From the NCBI RefSeq assembly GCF_947387515.1, contig NZ_CANDOB010000002.1:310001-374000 (forward strand): a DNA stretch of 64,000 nucleotides, in the 5' to 3' direction. The position numbers and the translations under genes were made by a program. The stretch comes from Alkalihalobacillus sp. CinArs1 (GTDB taxonomy: Bacteria > Bacillota > Bacilli > Bacillales > Guptibacillaceae). This document shows positions 50,785 to 59,063 of the stretch, one piece after another; the first letter of the stretch is position 1; every line of letters begins with the position of its first letter. The notes under the pieces were generated by a model that ran no database searches, was not told where the DNA came from, and worked only from the letters and a program-made list of their open reading frames with translations.

Positions 50785-52206
50785 ATGGAAGGGTTTTTGA
50801 ATGGGATTATCGATGCATCAAATGGCATTCTTTGGGGTTACGTACTTATTGCAGGATTACTCGGTATAGGCATTTACTTTACAGTGGCTTCTCGTTTTGT
50901 GCAATTTCGTTTCTTCGGAGAAATGATCCGGGTGATGTCTGAGAAACCGGAATACAAAGATGGATCGAAAAATATCTCACCATTTAAATCTTTCTGTGTT
51001 GGAGCAGCGACTCGTATCGGTACTGGTAACTTAGCGGGGGTAGCAGTAGCGATCACGCTTGGTGGACCAGGTGCAATCTTTTGGATGTGGATCGTCGCTT
51101 TACTGGGAGGAGCAACAGCGTTTATTGAAAGTACATTAGCTCAGGTTTATAAGATCAAAGATACAAAAGCGTTCCGAGGAGGACCAGCATATTACATAGA
51201 AAAAGGGTTAAAGAAAAGATGGTTAGGAATCATATTCGCAGTCTTAATCGCGATTACGTTCGGACTCATTTTTAACTCCGTTCAAAGTAATACGATCGCA
51301 TTAGCGTTTGAGAATGCGTTCGGCATGAACCGTATTATGGTTGGGGTAGTGATTACGGTTGTGACAGGTCTCGTTATTTTCGGTGGGGTACACCGTATCG
51401 CGAACTTATCGAGTATCATCGTTCCAGTAATGGCAGTGCTTTATCTTACGATTGCGATCATTGTGATGTTGATCAACATTACTGAACTTCCTGCCGTCAT
51501 CGGATTAATCGTACAAAGTGCATTTGGATTTGAGCAAGCTGTCGGTGGTGCGATCGGTGCAGCGATCATGAACGGTGTAAAACGTGGTTTGTTCTCGAAC
51601 GAAGCTGGTATGGGTAGTGCGCCAAACGCTGCAGCTACTGCAACAACGTCACACCCGGCGAAGCAAGGACTTATCCAGTCTCTAGGTGTATTCGTCGATA
51701 CGATTCTTGTGTGTTCCGCAACAGCTTTCATCATCTTACTTGCTCCTCAGTTCCGTACAGGAGAAGTATCTGGAATCGAGTTGCTGCAAAACTCACTAAG
51801 CTCTCATATCGGTGGATGGGCAGCAATCTTCATCTCAGTCGCAATCTTCCTTTTTGCATTCAGCTCGATCATCGGTTCTTACTACTACGGCGAAACGAAC
51901 ATCGAGTTTATTAAAGAAAGTAAGCCAGCGATTCTTGGCTACCGTATCCTTACGATGGCATTCGTGATGATCGGATCGATTTCAAGTCTATCTCTTGTAT
52001 GGAAGATGGCAGACTTGTTCATGGCACTGATGACGATCATCAACCTGATCGCGATCGGCATGCTGGCAAAAGTAGCGATGAAGGTACTGAAAGATTACGA
52101 GGTACAGCGTAAAGCAGGAAAGAATCCAGTGTTTAACCCTACAGCGCTCGGTATTAAAGATACTGAGGCATGGGAGACGAAGCAGGAAGAAAAGAAGGTT
52201 GGTTAA
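50785..52206 (+). CDS. AGCS-family sodium:alanine/glycine symporter
   Basis: 473 residues, about 10-11 helices. Family landmarks: ATRIGTGNLAGVAVAITLGGPGAIFWMWIVALLGGATAFIESTLAQVYK (residues 72-118) and GVKRGLFSNEAGMGSAPNAAATATTSHPAKQGLIQSLGVFVDTI (about 268-310). These carriers bring in alanine, glycine or glutamine with Na+. The Bacillus homologue AlsT is a glutamine/alanine carrier. Ends in a cytosolic tail rich in Lys and Glu. SD AAAGGGG. Confidence 0.92.
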   Translation: MEGFLNGIIDASNGILWGYVLIAGLLGIGIYFTVASRFVQFRFFGEMIRVMSEKPEYKDGSKNISPFKSFCVGAATRIGTGNLAGVAVAITLGGPGAIFWMWIVALLGGATAFIESTLAQVYKIKDTKAFRGGPAYYIEKGLKKRWLGIIFAVLIAITFGLIFNSVQSNTIALAFENAFGMNRIMVGVVITVVTGLVIFGGVHRIANLSSIIVPVMAVLYLTIAIIVMLINITELPAVIGLIVQSAFGFEQAVGGAIGAAIMNGVKRGLFSNEAGMGSAPNAAATATTSHPAKQGLIQSLGVFVDTILVCSATAFIILLAPQFRTGEVSGIELLQNSLSSHIGGWAAIFISVAIFLFAFSSIIGSYYYGETNIEFIKESKPAILGYRILTMAFVMIGSISSLSLVWKMADLFMALMTIINLIAIGMLAKVAMKVLKDYEVQRKAGKNPVFNPTALGIKDTEAWETKQEEKKVG

Positions 52207-52221
52207 TTCGATAGCTTAGCG

Positions 52222-52252
52222 AAAGAGCCTGTTGTATCAGGCTCTTTTTTTG
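52222..52252 (+). terminator. Terminator after AGCS carrier
   Basis: AAAGAGCCTG (52222-52231) pairs with CAGGCTCTTT, then TTTT. Confidence 0.88.
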
Positions 52253-52283
52253 TTTCGACAGAAACCGGGTGGTACCAGGCACC
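52250..52283 (+). repeat. 34-bp repeat, copy A
   Basis: Identical over 34 bp to 54242-54275 (begins TTGTTTCGACAGAAA, ends GTACCAGGCACC). The two copies flank the YthPQ-like genes as direct repeats about 1.96 kb apart. Confidence 0.85.
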
Positions 52284-52353
52284 AGAATAGAAACGGAACC
52301 AGAAACGCGAAACCTTCAGCTGCCACAGTCGTACTAGTAAGTGAGGTGATACC

Positions 52354-53052
52354 ATGCTGAACGTAGCGATTGAGAGTGCAGGATATCAGGATAATCGGAA
52401 GGCGGTTCGAAACATTGCATTTGACGTAGGTGCAGGAGAGCTCGTCGGTCTTCTTGGTGGTAACGGAGCAGGGAAAAGTACAACGATAAAGGCATTACTT
52501 GGTCTATTGAAAGGGTGGAAAGGTAATGTTGAGATAAAAGACGGCGCTCGCTATGCATACATACCAGAACAACCAGTTCTATATGATTACTTAACATTTT
52601 ATGAGCATCTTGAACTTGCTGCTGCTTCCTCTCAAGGAGGGGAAGAGTGGGAAAGAAGGGCGAAAGAGCTGATCGCGTATTTCCGTATGGAGAAGGTGGT
52701 GGATGACTATCCGTCGAGTTTTTCAAAAGGGATGAAGCAAAAAGTCATGTTGATCACAGCGTTTATGTTAAAGGCAGATCTCTATATTATCGATGAGCCT
52801 TTTCTTGGACTTGATCCTCGTGCGACGAAAGATTTTCTAACGCTTATCGAGATTGAAAGAGAGAGGGGCGCAGGTATTTTAATGTGTACCCACGTCTTGG
52901 ATACGGCTGAGCGAATCTGCGATCGGTTCATCCTTTTGAACGATGGAACGCTGTTGGCGCAAGGATCGCTGCATGATTTTCAGTTAACGTCTGGAGAAGA
53001 AACGGGCTCGTTGCTTGACTGCGTAGATACCTTGCTGGAGCAAGAGCGATGA
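52354..53052 (+). CDS. ABC transporter ATPase, YthP/EcsA-like
   Basis: 232 residues. Walker A LLGGNGAGKSTT (residues 33-44), a Q-loop EQP, signature FSKGMKQK in place of LSGGQ (as in EcsA/YthP-type subunits), Walker B LYIIDEP, D-loop LDPRA, H-loop in CTHVLD. The next gene starts inside this one's stop (ATGA), so both are translationally coupled. Probably drives an exporter or a cell-envelope process such as EcsAB does. Start SD AAGTGAGGTG. Confidence 0.85.
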   Translation: MLNVAIESAGYQDNRKAVRNIAFDVGAGELVGLLGGNGAGKSTTIKALLGLLKGWKGNVEIKDGARYAYIPEQPVLYDYLTFYEHLELAAASSQGGEEWERRAKELIAYFRMEKVVDDYPSSFSKGMKQKVMLITAFMLKADLYIIDEPFLGLDPRATKDFLTLIEIERERGAGILMCTHVLDTAERICDRFILLNDGTLLAQGSLHDFQLTSGEETGSLLDCVDTLLEQER

Positions 53053-54194
53053 AAGCTCTTTCGCTGTTAAGGAAACGAATCAAAAGCGATTTTGACTATA
53101 AATATCGAGATCTTCGTACAGCGATCGATTGGACGGTCCTTCTGTATATCCTTATCCCAGCAACCGTGATCTTCATCGCGATGTATCGATCATGGTGGAT
53201 TGAAGCACCCGAGTGGACAGCGAGTGTGCCAGAGGAAGTCGCTTTGATCGGGTTATTTTTCTTTGCAACGACACTTTCCTTCAGAACATATGTAGAAGAG
53301 GCAGATCAAGTGTTCATTATGGGCAATACTGAGCTGATGGTCACTTACCAAAAGTGGTATACGCTGTTTTCAGTAGTAAGGACTGTCGGATGGGGAATCA
53401 TTGGGTTAGGAGTTCTCCTCCCATTACTCATCGTAGGATGGGGATGGTCAGTTTCTGAGGTTGCGAGTCTTGCTTCCTATATTCTTTTGATGAGTGTCAT
53501 CGTGACGTTAGGAAAGCATCTTCTTCAAGTCACCATCTCAATCGTTTGGGTAAAGTGGGTGATGATTGGGTTACTAACCACCCTTGGTGTTGGAACGGTT
53601 CTCGTCTTACATACCGTAATCGATCGTGAAGGTATTCTAGTATTCGTATGTGCTGTTCTCGCCGTTATCCTCTCTCTCCTCATTCGTGTGCGCCTTACAT
53701 TGAAGGGAACGTTTTTTCAAGATGTCATTCTTGAGAGAGGCTATAAACAGCACTTTACAAAGCTATTCCTAGGACCGAGCGGAAGTGTTTCTAAGCCGCT
53801 TATCGAGAGAAGAAGACCGTTACTTGTTAAGGGAAAATGGATTAAAAAAAATGATCCGGTCTCACGTATTCTCGATCTCTACTTGAAGTGGCTAGTTCGA
53901 TCGTTTGATAAACTTCAGTTCTACCTGCAGGTTGTAGGGTGGAGCAACGTAGCGATCTATCTATTGCCACTCGTGGTCAAATTCATCGTACTTGGTTTTG
54001 CTCTGTACGCGCTTACGAGTTTATCTCGTTCAGATTGGAAAGAGTTCAGTGATCATCAATACGGAAAATTGTTTCAGTGGGATGAAGGTGTTCGAAGGGA
54101 TGCGGAGGGGAAAGTAGTGAAGCTCATCAGTATGCCAGCCTTCTTCTTACTCTGTATCGTAACGGTTGGTGTGGTATGGATGCAGGTCATGTGA
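53049..54194 (+). CDS. ABC transporter permease, YthQ/EcsB-like
   Basis: 381 residues starting at the ATGA overlap with the ATPase gene. Eight or so hydrophobic segments, a Trp-rich beginning (YRSWWIEAPEWTAS) and a cytosolic region (HFTKLFLGPSGSVSKPLIERRRPLLVKGKWIKKNDP) near the middle. Shape and neighbour match EcsB/YthQ permeases. No TMD-NBD fusion and no binding protein. Substrate unknown. Ends before a perfect 17-bp palindrome at 54210. Confidence 0.82.
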   Translation: MKALSLLRKRIKSDFDYKYRDLRTAIDWTVLLYILIPATVIFIAMYRSWWIEAPEWTASVPEEVALIGLFFFATTLSFRTYVEEADQVFIMGNTELMVTYQKWYTLFSVVRTVGWGIIGLGVLLPLLIVGWGWSVSEVASLASYILLMSVIVTLGKHLLQVTISIVWVKWVMIGLLTTLGVGTVLVLHTVIDREGILVFVCAVLAVILSLLIRVRLTLKGTFFQDVILERGYKQHFTKLFLGPSGSVSKPLIERRRPLLVKGKWIKKNDPVSRILDLYLKWLVRSFDKLQFYLQVVGWSNVAIYLLPLVVKFIVLGFALYALTSLSRSDWKEFSDHQYGKLFQWDEGVRRDAEGKVVKLISMPAFFLLCIVTVGVVWMQVM

Positions 54195-54209
54195 GTAAGG
54201 AAGTAAGCA

Positions 54210-54243
54210 AAGGGTTCCGAGTCAGCGCTGACTCGGAACCCTT
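54210..54243. terminator. Perfect 34-bp palindrome, terminator-like
   Basis: AAGGGTTCCGAGTCAGC is followed directly by its exact complement; the four central bases form the loop. TTG then runs straight into copy B of the 34-bp repeat (54242-54275). Confidence 0.75.
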
Positions 54244-54275
54244 GTTTCGACAGAAACCGGGTGGTACCAGGCACC
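54242..54275 (+). repeat. 34-bp repeat, copy B
   Basis: Exact 34-bp direct repeat of 52250-52283, next to the palindrome at 54210. Confidence 0.85.
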
Positions 54276-54283
54276 GTAAGGCT

Positions 54284-55759
54284 TCAACAGCTGTTATTCA
54301 CTTCATACGCTGCTCTTACCCCGGATTGGATGGCGCCCTCCATCCAGCCGTGGAAGGAGGAGGTGTGCTCGCCGGCAAAGTGAAGCTTTCCTTCTGGCTG
54401 TCTGATGATTTGCCCTAAATTGGCTTCCTGTCCTGGGACAAAGAGTGTAAAGCAACCGGCGGAGTATGGGTTCTCGCTCCAATTGAACGTAACCGAATTC
54501 TTATATTCTGTGTAGACTTTGCTTCCATAAATCTTCGCTAAGTCTTTTAGTACCATCTGAATGCGTTCTTCTTCGGATAAACTGCCCCAAAGGACAGCGT
54601 CATTTCCCCAGCTATAGCTCGCCAACAACACACCAGAACCAGGCGAACCGATGGCATGGCTTGGGACATAGGTGAATCGGGTTGGCAAATCACTGAGCGC
54701 ATTTCCGACTCCGTCATCCTCCCAGAACCTCCTCCCGAATTCGATTCCGATCTTTACAGCTGGTACGTTGACCAGTTCTCGGATTGCCTGCCATTTTTTG
54801 AACGAAATCGAATCGTATGGATATACATCGATGAATTGAATTAGAGGAAACGGTAACGTAATGATAGCCGCATCACCTATATAGCTGAACCGTTGCCCAG
54901 TTAGTGGGTTCTCCGCTTGAACGCGTACCCCCTTATCGTTCTGGACAATCTTCTCAACTTTACGATTGAAATAAATATCTGATCGCAGTTCATTGAAGAA
55001 GGCATACGGCAAACGATCATTCCCGCCTTTTATCTCATAAAACTTTATGTCATTACTGAAGATTGGATAGATGATGTCAGTTAAAATGTCAGTAAAAGCA
55101 AAATTAGGGAATCCTTCGATACCGAGCATTACAGCAATGCTTCTTATCGCATTGAGAGAAAGAGGGCGTCCGAAGGGGTTGCTCCGTAAAAACCTTCCCA
55201 TTGAGTAGGACCCATATTCCTTGATCAAGTTCTCCTTTTCTTCGTCTGAGCTGTTTTGATAAAGGTCGATAAAAGGCTGTGTGGCCTCTAGAAAAAGCTC
55301 TGTTGCCGTTTTTCCTTTTTCATCTTCATCCACTGGGAACCTTAATATATCTGGGTTTTCCTCGTATTCTTTTCGTGTCGTGAGGACATTGTTCACATAG
55401 ATCAAGTCATTTAGAGAAGCGTTCTTAAACGGATTAACAGGTAGCTTGAACCGCTTGATGTATTCAAATACGAGGGCATGATTATCAGGGATTCTCATCG
55501 CCCCAGCATCCATGTATTTGTTCTCTGAAAAAGGCTCTCGAATCGTGTACACTCTTCCACCGATTCTGTTGTTTGCTTCAAGAATCGTGACGCGATGACC
55601 AGCCCTTTTTAATAATGAAGCCGAGACTAATCCTGACAAACCCGCCCCGATAATGATGATGTGTCGAGGAGGACAGGAATTCGGCAAACCGTTTCGAATA
55701 ATGGATAGTAAATCATCAGGGTACTTTAATGAAGAAAACGATTCTGTCACCACACCCAC
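54284..55759 (-). CDS. Flavin amine oxidase (L-amino-acid or monoamine oxidase-like, YobN-like)
   Basis: 491 residues. FAD-binding IIIIGAGLSGLVSASLLKRAGHRVTILEANNRIGGR (residues 35-70) with the GxGxxG and Arg-Gly-Gly-Arg-type region; DAGAMRIP follows. C-terminal FAD motif LHFAGEHTSSFHGWMEGAIQSGVRAA is characteristic of flavin amine oxidases; a substrate-binding insert lies in between. The length and overall pattern resemble B. subtilis YobN. It oxidises amino acids or amines with release of H2O2 and ammonia. GTG start uncertain among 55759, 55753 and 55750. Confidence 0.85.
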   Translation of the reverse strand: MGVVTESFSSLKYPDDLLSIIRNGLPNSCPPRHIIIIGAGLSGLVSASLLKRAGHRVTILEANNRIGGRVYTIREPFSENKYMDAGAMRIPDNHALVFEYIKRFKLPVNPFKNASLNDLIYVNNVLTTRKEYEENPDILRFPVDEDEKGKTATELFLEATQPFIDLYQNSSDEEKENLIKEYGSYSMGRFLRSNPFGRPLSLNAIRSIAVMLGIEGFPNFAFTDILTDIIYPIFSNDIKFYEIKGGNDRLPYAFFNELRSDIYFNRKVEKIVQNDKGVRVQAENPLTGQRFSYIGDAAIITLPFPLIQFIDVYPYDSISFKKWQAIRELVNVPAVKIGIEFGRRFWEDDGVGNALSDLPTRFTYVPSHAIGSPGSGVLLASYSWGNDAVLWGSLSEEERIQMVLKDLAKIYGSKVYTEYKNSVTFNWSENPYSAGCFTLFVPGQEANLGQIIRQPEGKLHFAGEHTSSFHGWMEGAIQSGVRAAYEVNNSC

Positions 55760-55976
55760 CTACCTTCCCACCTATACATATGAATAAAGTAAGACGGTTA
55801 TGAGATATTGGCTTTGTAAGAACCATATAAGTTGGTTGGCATAGGGCTATAGGGTACGATGAGGAGAGGTTGGTTCAAGTATGCATTCCAAAATAAGGTA
55901 GAAAAAAGTTTTCTTCCCACCCATATCTTTTAGTAAGGTTCATCCGTTATAGAAGTGAGAGGATAAAGGAGTGATG

Positions 55977-56606
55977 ATGGTGGAAAAGACATTCCCTTCA
56001 ATGAAGAACGGTAAGGAAAAGCAGCTAGAGACCCTGCTGCCGAAGCTGTATGCGTACTGCACCTTTCTCACAAAAGACAAATGGCTTGGAGAGGACCTCG
56101 CTCACGATGCAGTAGTGAAGGCTTTTAAGACGTATGGAGGCGAGATTACACCAGCCCTTTTGAAGAAAATTGCCTACCATGGGTGGATCGATCACATGAG
56201 AAAGGCAGAAAAGGAAACCCTTGTTTCAGACGAAGGGTTTGAGGGGCAGGCAACTGAAAAAAGCGATGTTGATCCTGAAATACTTGAGAAACTGTTAACG
56301 TTAACCGCAAAACAGCTCGTGACGTTCGTTTTAAAAGAAGCGTTTCAGTATAAAATTTCTGAAATCGCGGAGCTGTTAGAGATGTCAGAAACAGGTGTGA
56401 AGGCATTGTTGAACCGAGCCCGATCGAGGGTTCAAAAGGTAGCGGACGCTGATGAACAAAACGCTTATGACGAGGTGCTGTACCGGTCATTAGTGAAAGC
56501 GATCGCGATTCAAGACCCTGCCACATTCATCAAGCTGATCCCAACCCTCATTCCAAGGGCGTCACGCCTGTCGTCACCTTCCATGATCCTCTCATTAGCA
56601 GCATAG
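55977..56606 (+). CDS. ECF-type sigma-70 family factor
   Basis: 209 residues from ATG 55977 (AAAGGAG 5 nt before; GTG 55980 is possible). Region 2: [34 protein letters not shown] and [19 protein letters not shown]; region 4: [47 protein letters not shown]-terminal extension of about 60 residues ([25 protein letters not shown]...) goes beyond the normal ECF core. No anti-sigma gene is beside it; instead a ClpP gene starts 16 bp later. Regulation by proteolysis is a tempting inference. Confidence 0.85.
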   Translation: MVEKTFPSMKNGKEKQLETLLPKLYAYCTFLTKDKWLGEDLAHDAVVKAFKTYGGEITPALLKKIAYHGWIDHMRKAEKETLVSDEGFEGQATEKSDVDPEILEKLLTLTAKQLVTFVLKEAFQYKISEIAELLEMSETGVKALLNRARSRVQKVADADEQNAYDEVLYRSLVKAIAIQDPATFIKLIPTLIPRASRLSSPSMILSLAA

Positions 56607-56622
56607 CGAAGGAGGCAATAAC

Positions 56623-57204
56623 GTGAATGCGATACCTTACGTAGTGGAACAGACGAATCGAGGTGAGCGGTCGTACGACATTTACTCACGTTTGTTAAAA
56701 GACCGCATCATCATGGTGAGTGAAGAAATCAACGATCATATGGCGAACAGCATTGTAGCTCAACTCTTATTTTTAGCTGCAGAAGATCCTGATAAAGACA
56801 TCTCGCTCTACATCAACAGTCCAGGCGGCTCGACATCAGCGGGCTTCTCGATCTTAGATACGATGCAATACATCAAACCAGACGTCCAAACGATCTGTAC
56901 GGGTTTGGCAGCTTCATTCGGAGCGATGCTGCTCCTGTCTGGAACAAAAGGGAAGCGGTTCGCTCTCCCGAATAGTGAAGTCATGATCCATCAGCCGCTC
57001 GGAGGCGCGAGGGGGCAAGCGACGGACCTTGAGATATCCGCGAAACGAATCATCAAGCTTCGTAAGCACATCAACGAAATCATCGCTGATCGAACAGGTC
57101 AGCCGATTAAAAAGGTTTCAGAAGACACGGATCGTGATTATTTCATGAGTGCACAAGAAGCGAAAGAGTATGGTATCGTCGATGACATTTTGAAAAGGAA
57201 GTAA
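56623..57204 (+). CDS. clpP: ClpP-family protease paralogue
   Basis: 193 residues from GTG 56623 (AGGAGG SD). Catalytic triad Ser98 (GLAASFGA), His123 (MIHQPLGG) and Asp172 (TDRDYF) agrees with the classic ClpP numbering. Substitutions such as ASFGAMLL instead of ASMGAFLL and a divergent N-terminus ([29 protein letters not shown]) show it is a paralogue rather than the housekeeping gene, which is normally found elsewhere in Bacillus chromosomes. Lies 16 bp after the ECF sigma gene, so co-transcribed. Forms barrel complexes with Clp ATPases in the cytosol. Confidence 0.9.
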   Translation: MNAIPYVVEQTNRGERSYDIYSRLLKDRIIMVSEEINDHMANSIVAQLLFLAAEDPDKDISLYINSPGGSTSAGFSILDTMQYIKPDVQTICTGLAASFGAMLLLSGTKGKRFALPNSEVMIHQPLGGARGQATDLEISAKRIIKLRKHINEIIADRTGQPIKKVSEDTDRDYFMSAQEAKEYGIVDDILKRK

Positions 57205-57208
57205 CAGG

Positions 57209-57236
57209 AAGACAACAGTCCGCTGTTGTCTTTTTC
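57209..57236 (+). terminator. Terminator after ClpP gene
   Basis: AAGACAACAG (57209-57218) pairs with CTGTTGTCTT, then TTT. Confidence 0.85.
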
Positions 57237-57269
57237 ATTGTTATAAAAATGACATGATTCTCCGGATCG

Positions 57270-57626
57270 ATGAATAAGATAGGTACATCATCCAATAAGT
57301 TAAAGGGGTTGAGTACGATTTATTGGGTCTTATACGTCATCGTTTTTTTGATGCTTTTGTTTTTTACCCGGATCGAGTTTGCGCTCACTTTTATGATTGG
57401 AGCTTTCTTTGCGATTCGGCATCTACCACGTCGGGTTCGTGTAGCATCAGGCATGCCGAGTGAAGAGGTCACTTCACCCATCCGAAAAGTATCGAACGTT
57501 GAATATGAGGATGAGTTTGATTATTATGAGAACCACCTAGAGGAAGACCGAATCTATGAAGAACAAGGTTACGTACACGAGTCAATGCAGGAGGAAGTCG
57601 TTGAAGTAGGAAGTGATGAGCGGTGA
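57270..57626 (+). CDS. Membrane protein with acidic cytosolic tail, unknown
   Basis: 118 residues if started at ATG 57270, which has no real SD. A good AAAGGGG (57302-57308) lies before in-frame TTG 57309 and ATT 57318, so a shorter product from one of these is possible. Two helices (about 17-47), then PRRVRVASGMPSEEV and an acidic, Tyr/Glu-rich tail (EYEDEFDYYENHLEEDRIYEEQGY). Function unknown. Its end shares a terminator with the convergent exchanger gene. Confidence 0.6.
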   Translation: MNKIGTSSNKLKGLSTIYWVLYVIVFLMLLFFTRIEFALTFMIGAFFAIRHLPRRVRVASGMPSEEVTSPIRKVSNVEYEDEFDYYENHLEEDRIYEEQGYVHESMQEEVVEVGSDER

Positions 57627-57662
57627 AAAGCGTGCTGCCCACATGGACAGCACGCTTTTTAT
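57626..57662. terminator. Bidirectional terminator
   Basis: AAAAGCGTGCTG (57626-57637) pairs with CAGCACGCTTTT, then TATT. Confidence 0.88.
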
Positions 57663-58621
57663 TAGAACAATACATATGAAATAACAACGTACATCAGAGC
57701 CATCACGAGTGACGGGGCGGCATATCGCCACTGACTTAGGGTACGAGCTGGACGCACGAGTAGGTAGATGATCACGAGCGTCATGACGAGGCCGAGCCCT
57801 GCAATGAACATGTTCGACGTATCGACCGCTGCGAGGATCGGTCCTTTTCGGTAAAGGATGTCCGTTAATGCAAGAAGTTGGATGTTGAAAAGGTTGCTTC
57901 CTAGAATCGAACCGATCGCCATGTTGTAGTTTGCTAGTTTAAAAGCAGCGAGTACTGTCACGAGCTCTGGTAGTGAAGTAGAAGCAGCGATGAGAAAGCT
58001 TCCGACGAAGCTCGCGTTCATGCCGGTTGCTTGCGCAAGACGGTCACCTGTGATCGATAGAAGACTACCTGAAGCAAAAACAACAACCGCTGCGATGATG
58101 AAGCCGATCACCGCTGTTCGAAGGGAGACATCCTTCGCAGGAATCTCTTCTTGCTTCTCATCATCACTTGAAATGAATTTCATACATAGGACGTAAGCGA
58201 GAACGACGATGATCATTTCGATTCCAACTCCAAAGATTGAAATGGAACCGGGAATTAGGAACGATGCGATAATGATCACGAAAAAGAGTAAACCGATGAG
58301 CGCTGATGGGACGTTGGCCTTCGTATCGATTTGTTGAAACAATCTTCTTCTTCGATAGATCAAGTCGACAACAGCGAGAATTAGTAGGTTAAACCCGTTA
58401 CTTCCTAGCATGTTTCCGACCGCGATATCCGGATTATCGATGTACACTGCGGTTAAGCTCGTTGTTAACTCTGGAAGTGACGTTGCTCCTGCAATCAAGA
58501 ACGTACCGACGACTGCACCGCTCAATGAAGATTTTTTACTGATGACGTCACCGAACTGGTTCAGATAAATAGCGGCAATGACAACAACTGCTGCTGCGAG
58601 TATAAAGGATAGGATTAGCAT
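57662..58621 (-). CDS. Na+/Ca2+ exchanger-family (CaCA, YrbG-like) cation exporter
   Basis: 319 residues, ten helices in two inverted halves. Both alpha repeats are visible: GTFLIAGATSLPELTTSLTA...NMLGSNGFNLLIL (about 40-80) and GSFLIAASTSLPELVTVLAA...SILGSNLFNIQLL (about 205-250). SLPE and GSN residues bind the divalent ion. The family swaps Na+ or H+ for Ca2+, and some members move Mn2+. A yybP-ykoY riboswitch precedes it, which senses Mn2+, so Mn2+ export is a plausible role here. SD AGAGAGGAG. Confidence 0.88.
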   Translation of the reverse strand: MLILSFILAAAVVVIAAIYLNQFGDVISKKSSLSGAVVGTFLIAGATSLPELTTSLTAVYIDNPDIAVGNMLGSNGFNLLILAVVDLIYRRRRLFQQIDTKANVPSALIGLLFFVIIIASFLIPGSISIFGVGIEMIIVVLAYVLCMKFISSDDEKQEEIPAKDVSLRTAVIGFIIAAVVVFASGSLLSITGDRLAQATGMNASFVGSFLIAASTSLPELVTVLAAFKLANYNMAIGSILGSNLFNIQLLALTDILYRKGPILAAVDTSNMFIAGLGLVMTLVIIYLLVRPARTLSQWRYAAPSLVMALMYVVISYVLF

Positions 58622-58645
58622 GGTGAACTCCTCTCTGCCAGTGCA

Positions 58646-58773
58646 TACAAAAAGACCCTGGCACGTTTTGTACCAAGGTCTTGCGTACTAAAAGTTTAGC
58701 GTGATGGACCAGGTATCGAAATACCGTAATGGTGATCCACCAACCGTATCGGCCGCTACTCCCCTTGTTACTT
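58646..58773 (-). promoter_or_regulatory. yybP-ykoY Mn2+ riboswitch upstream of the exchanger gene
   Basis: On the minus strand the leader begins AACAAGGGGAGTAGCGG (from about 58770), the conserved 5' signature, and ends ...GCAAGACC (58686-58679), the conserved 3' signature. P1 (GTAACAAGG with CCTTGGTAC) is exclusive with a terminator: GACCTTGGTAC pairs with GTGCCAGGGTC (58654-58664), then TTTTTG. Family knowledge: Mn2+ stabilises the aptamer and allows transcription of Mn2+ exporters. Reads out the same way here: ligand on, gene on. Confidence 0.85.
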
Positions 58774-58892
58774 TAACTATAGCTCGAACACATTTCTAAG
58801 TCAATTTATAAGGGACAAAATGTACGTACGCCCTGCCGCAAAACACTTTCATCCCCTCTCCATCCGTAGTAGACTAGTAGTGAACTGGAAAA

Positions 58893-59043
58893 CTGCAGCT
58901 AGGGTTCCGCTATTCGATAGGACTGTGACCGAGGGCTGCATCTTTTACGAAAGTAGAAGGCACCTATTGACATAAAAGGTCCGAGGGGAAAGGTTCAGCG
59001 TATTTCGCATGCGCTGAAAACTTTCTCTTCGGGCCTTTTTTTA
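58893..59043 (+). promoter_or_regulatory. ykkC-family riboswitch (probable nucleoside-diphosphate subtype) before a NUDIX gene
   Basis: The leader contains GCAGCTAGGGTTCCGC (58895-58910) and GACTGTGACCGAGGGCTGC (58921-58939), conserved blocks of ykkC aptamers, then GACATAAAAGGTCCGAGGGG (58969-58988), corresponding to the 3' block. The last block is also the 5' arm of a terminator: GGTCCGAGGGGAAAG pairs with CTTTCTCTTCGGGCC (59021-59035), inner TTCAGCG/CGCTGAA, then seven T. Ligand binding would prevent termination. ykkC subtype 2c binds ADP/dADP and usually precedes NUDIX genes, as here; guanidine, ppGpp and PRPP subtypes precede other genes. Confidence 0.8.
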
Positions 59044-59063
59044 TTTTTAAGGAGGTTATTGAG

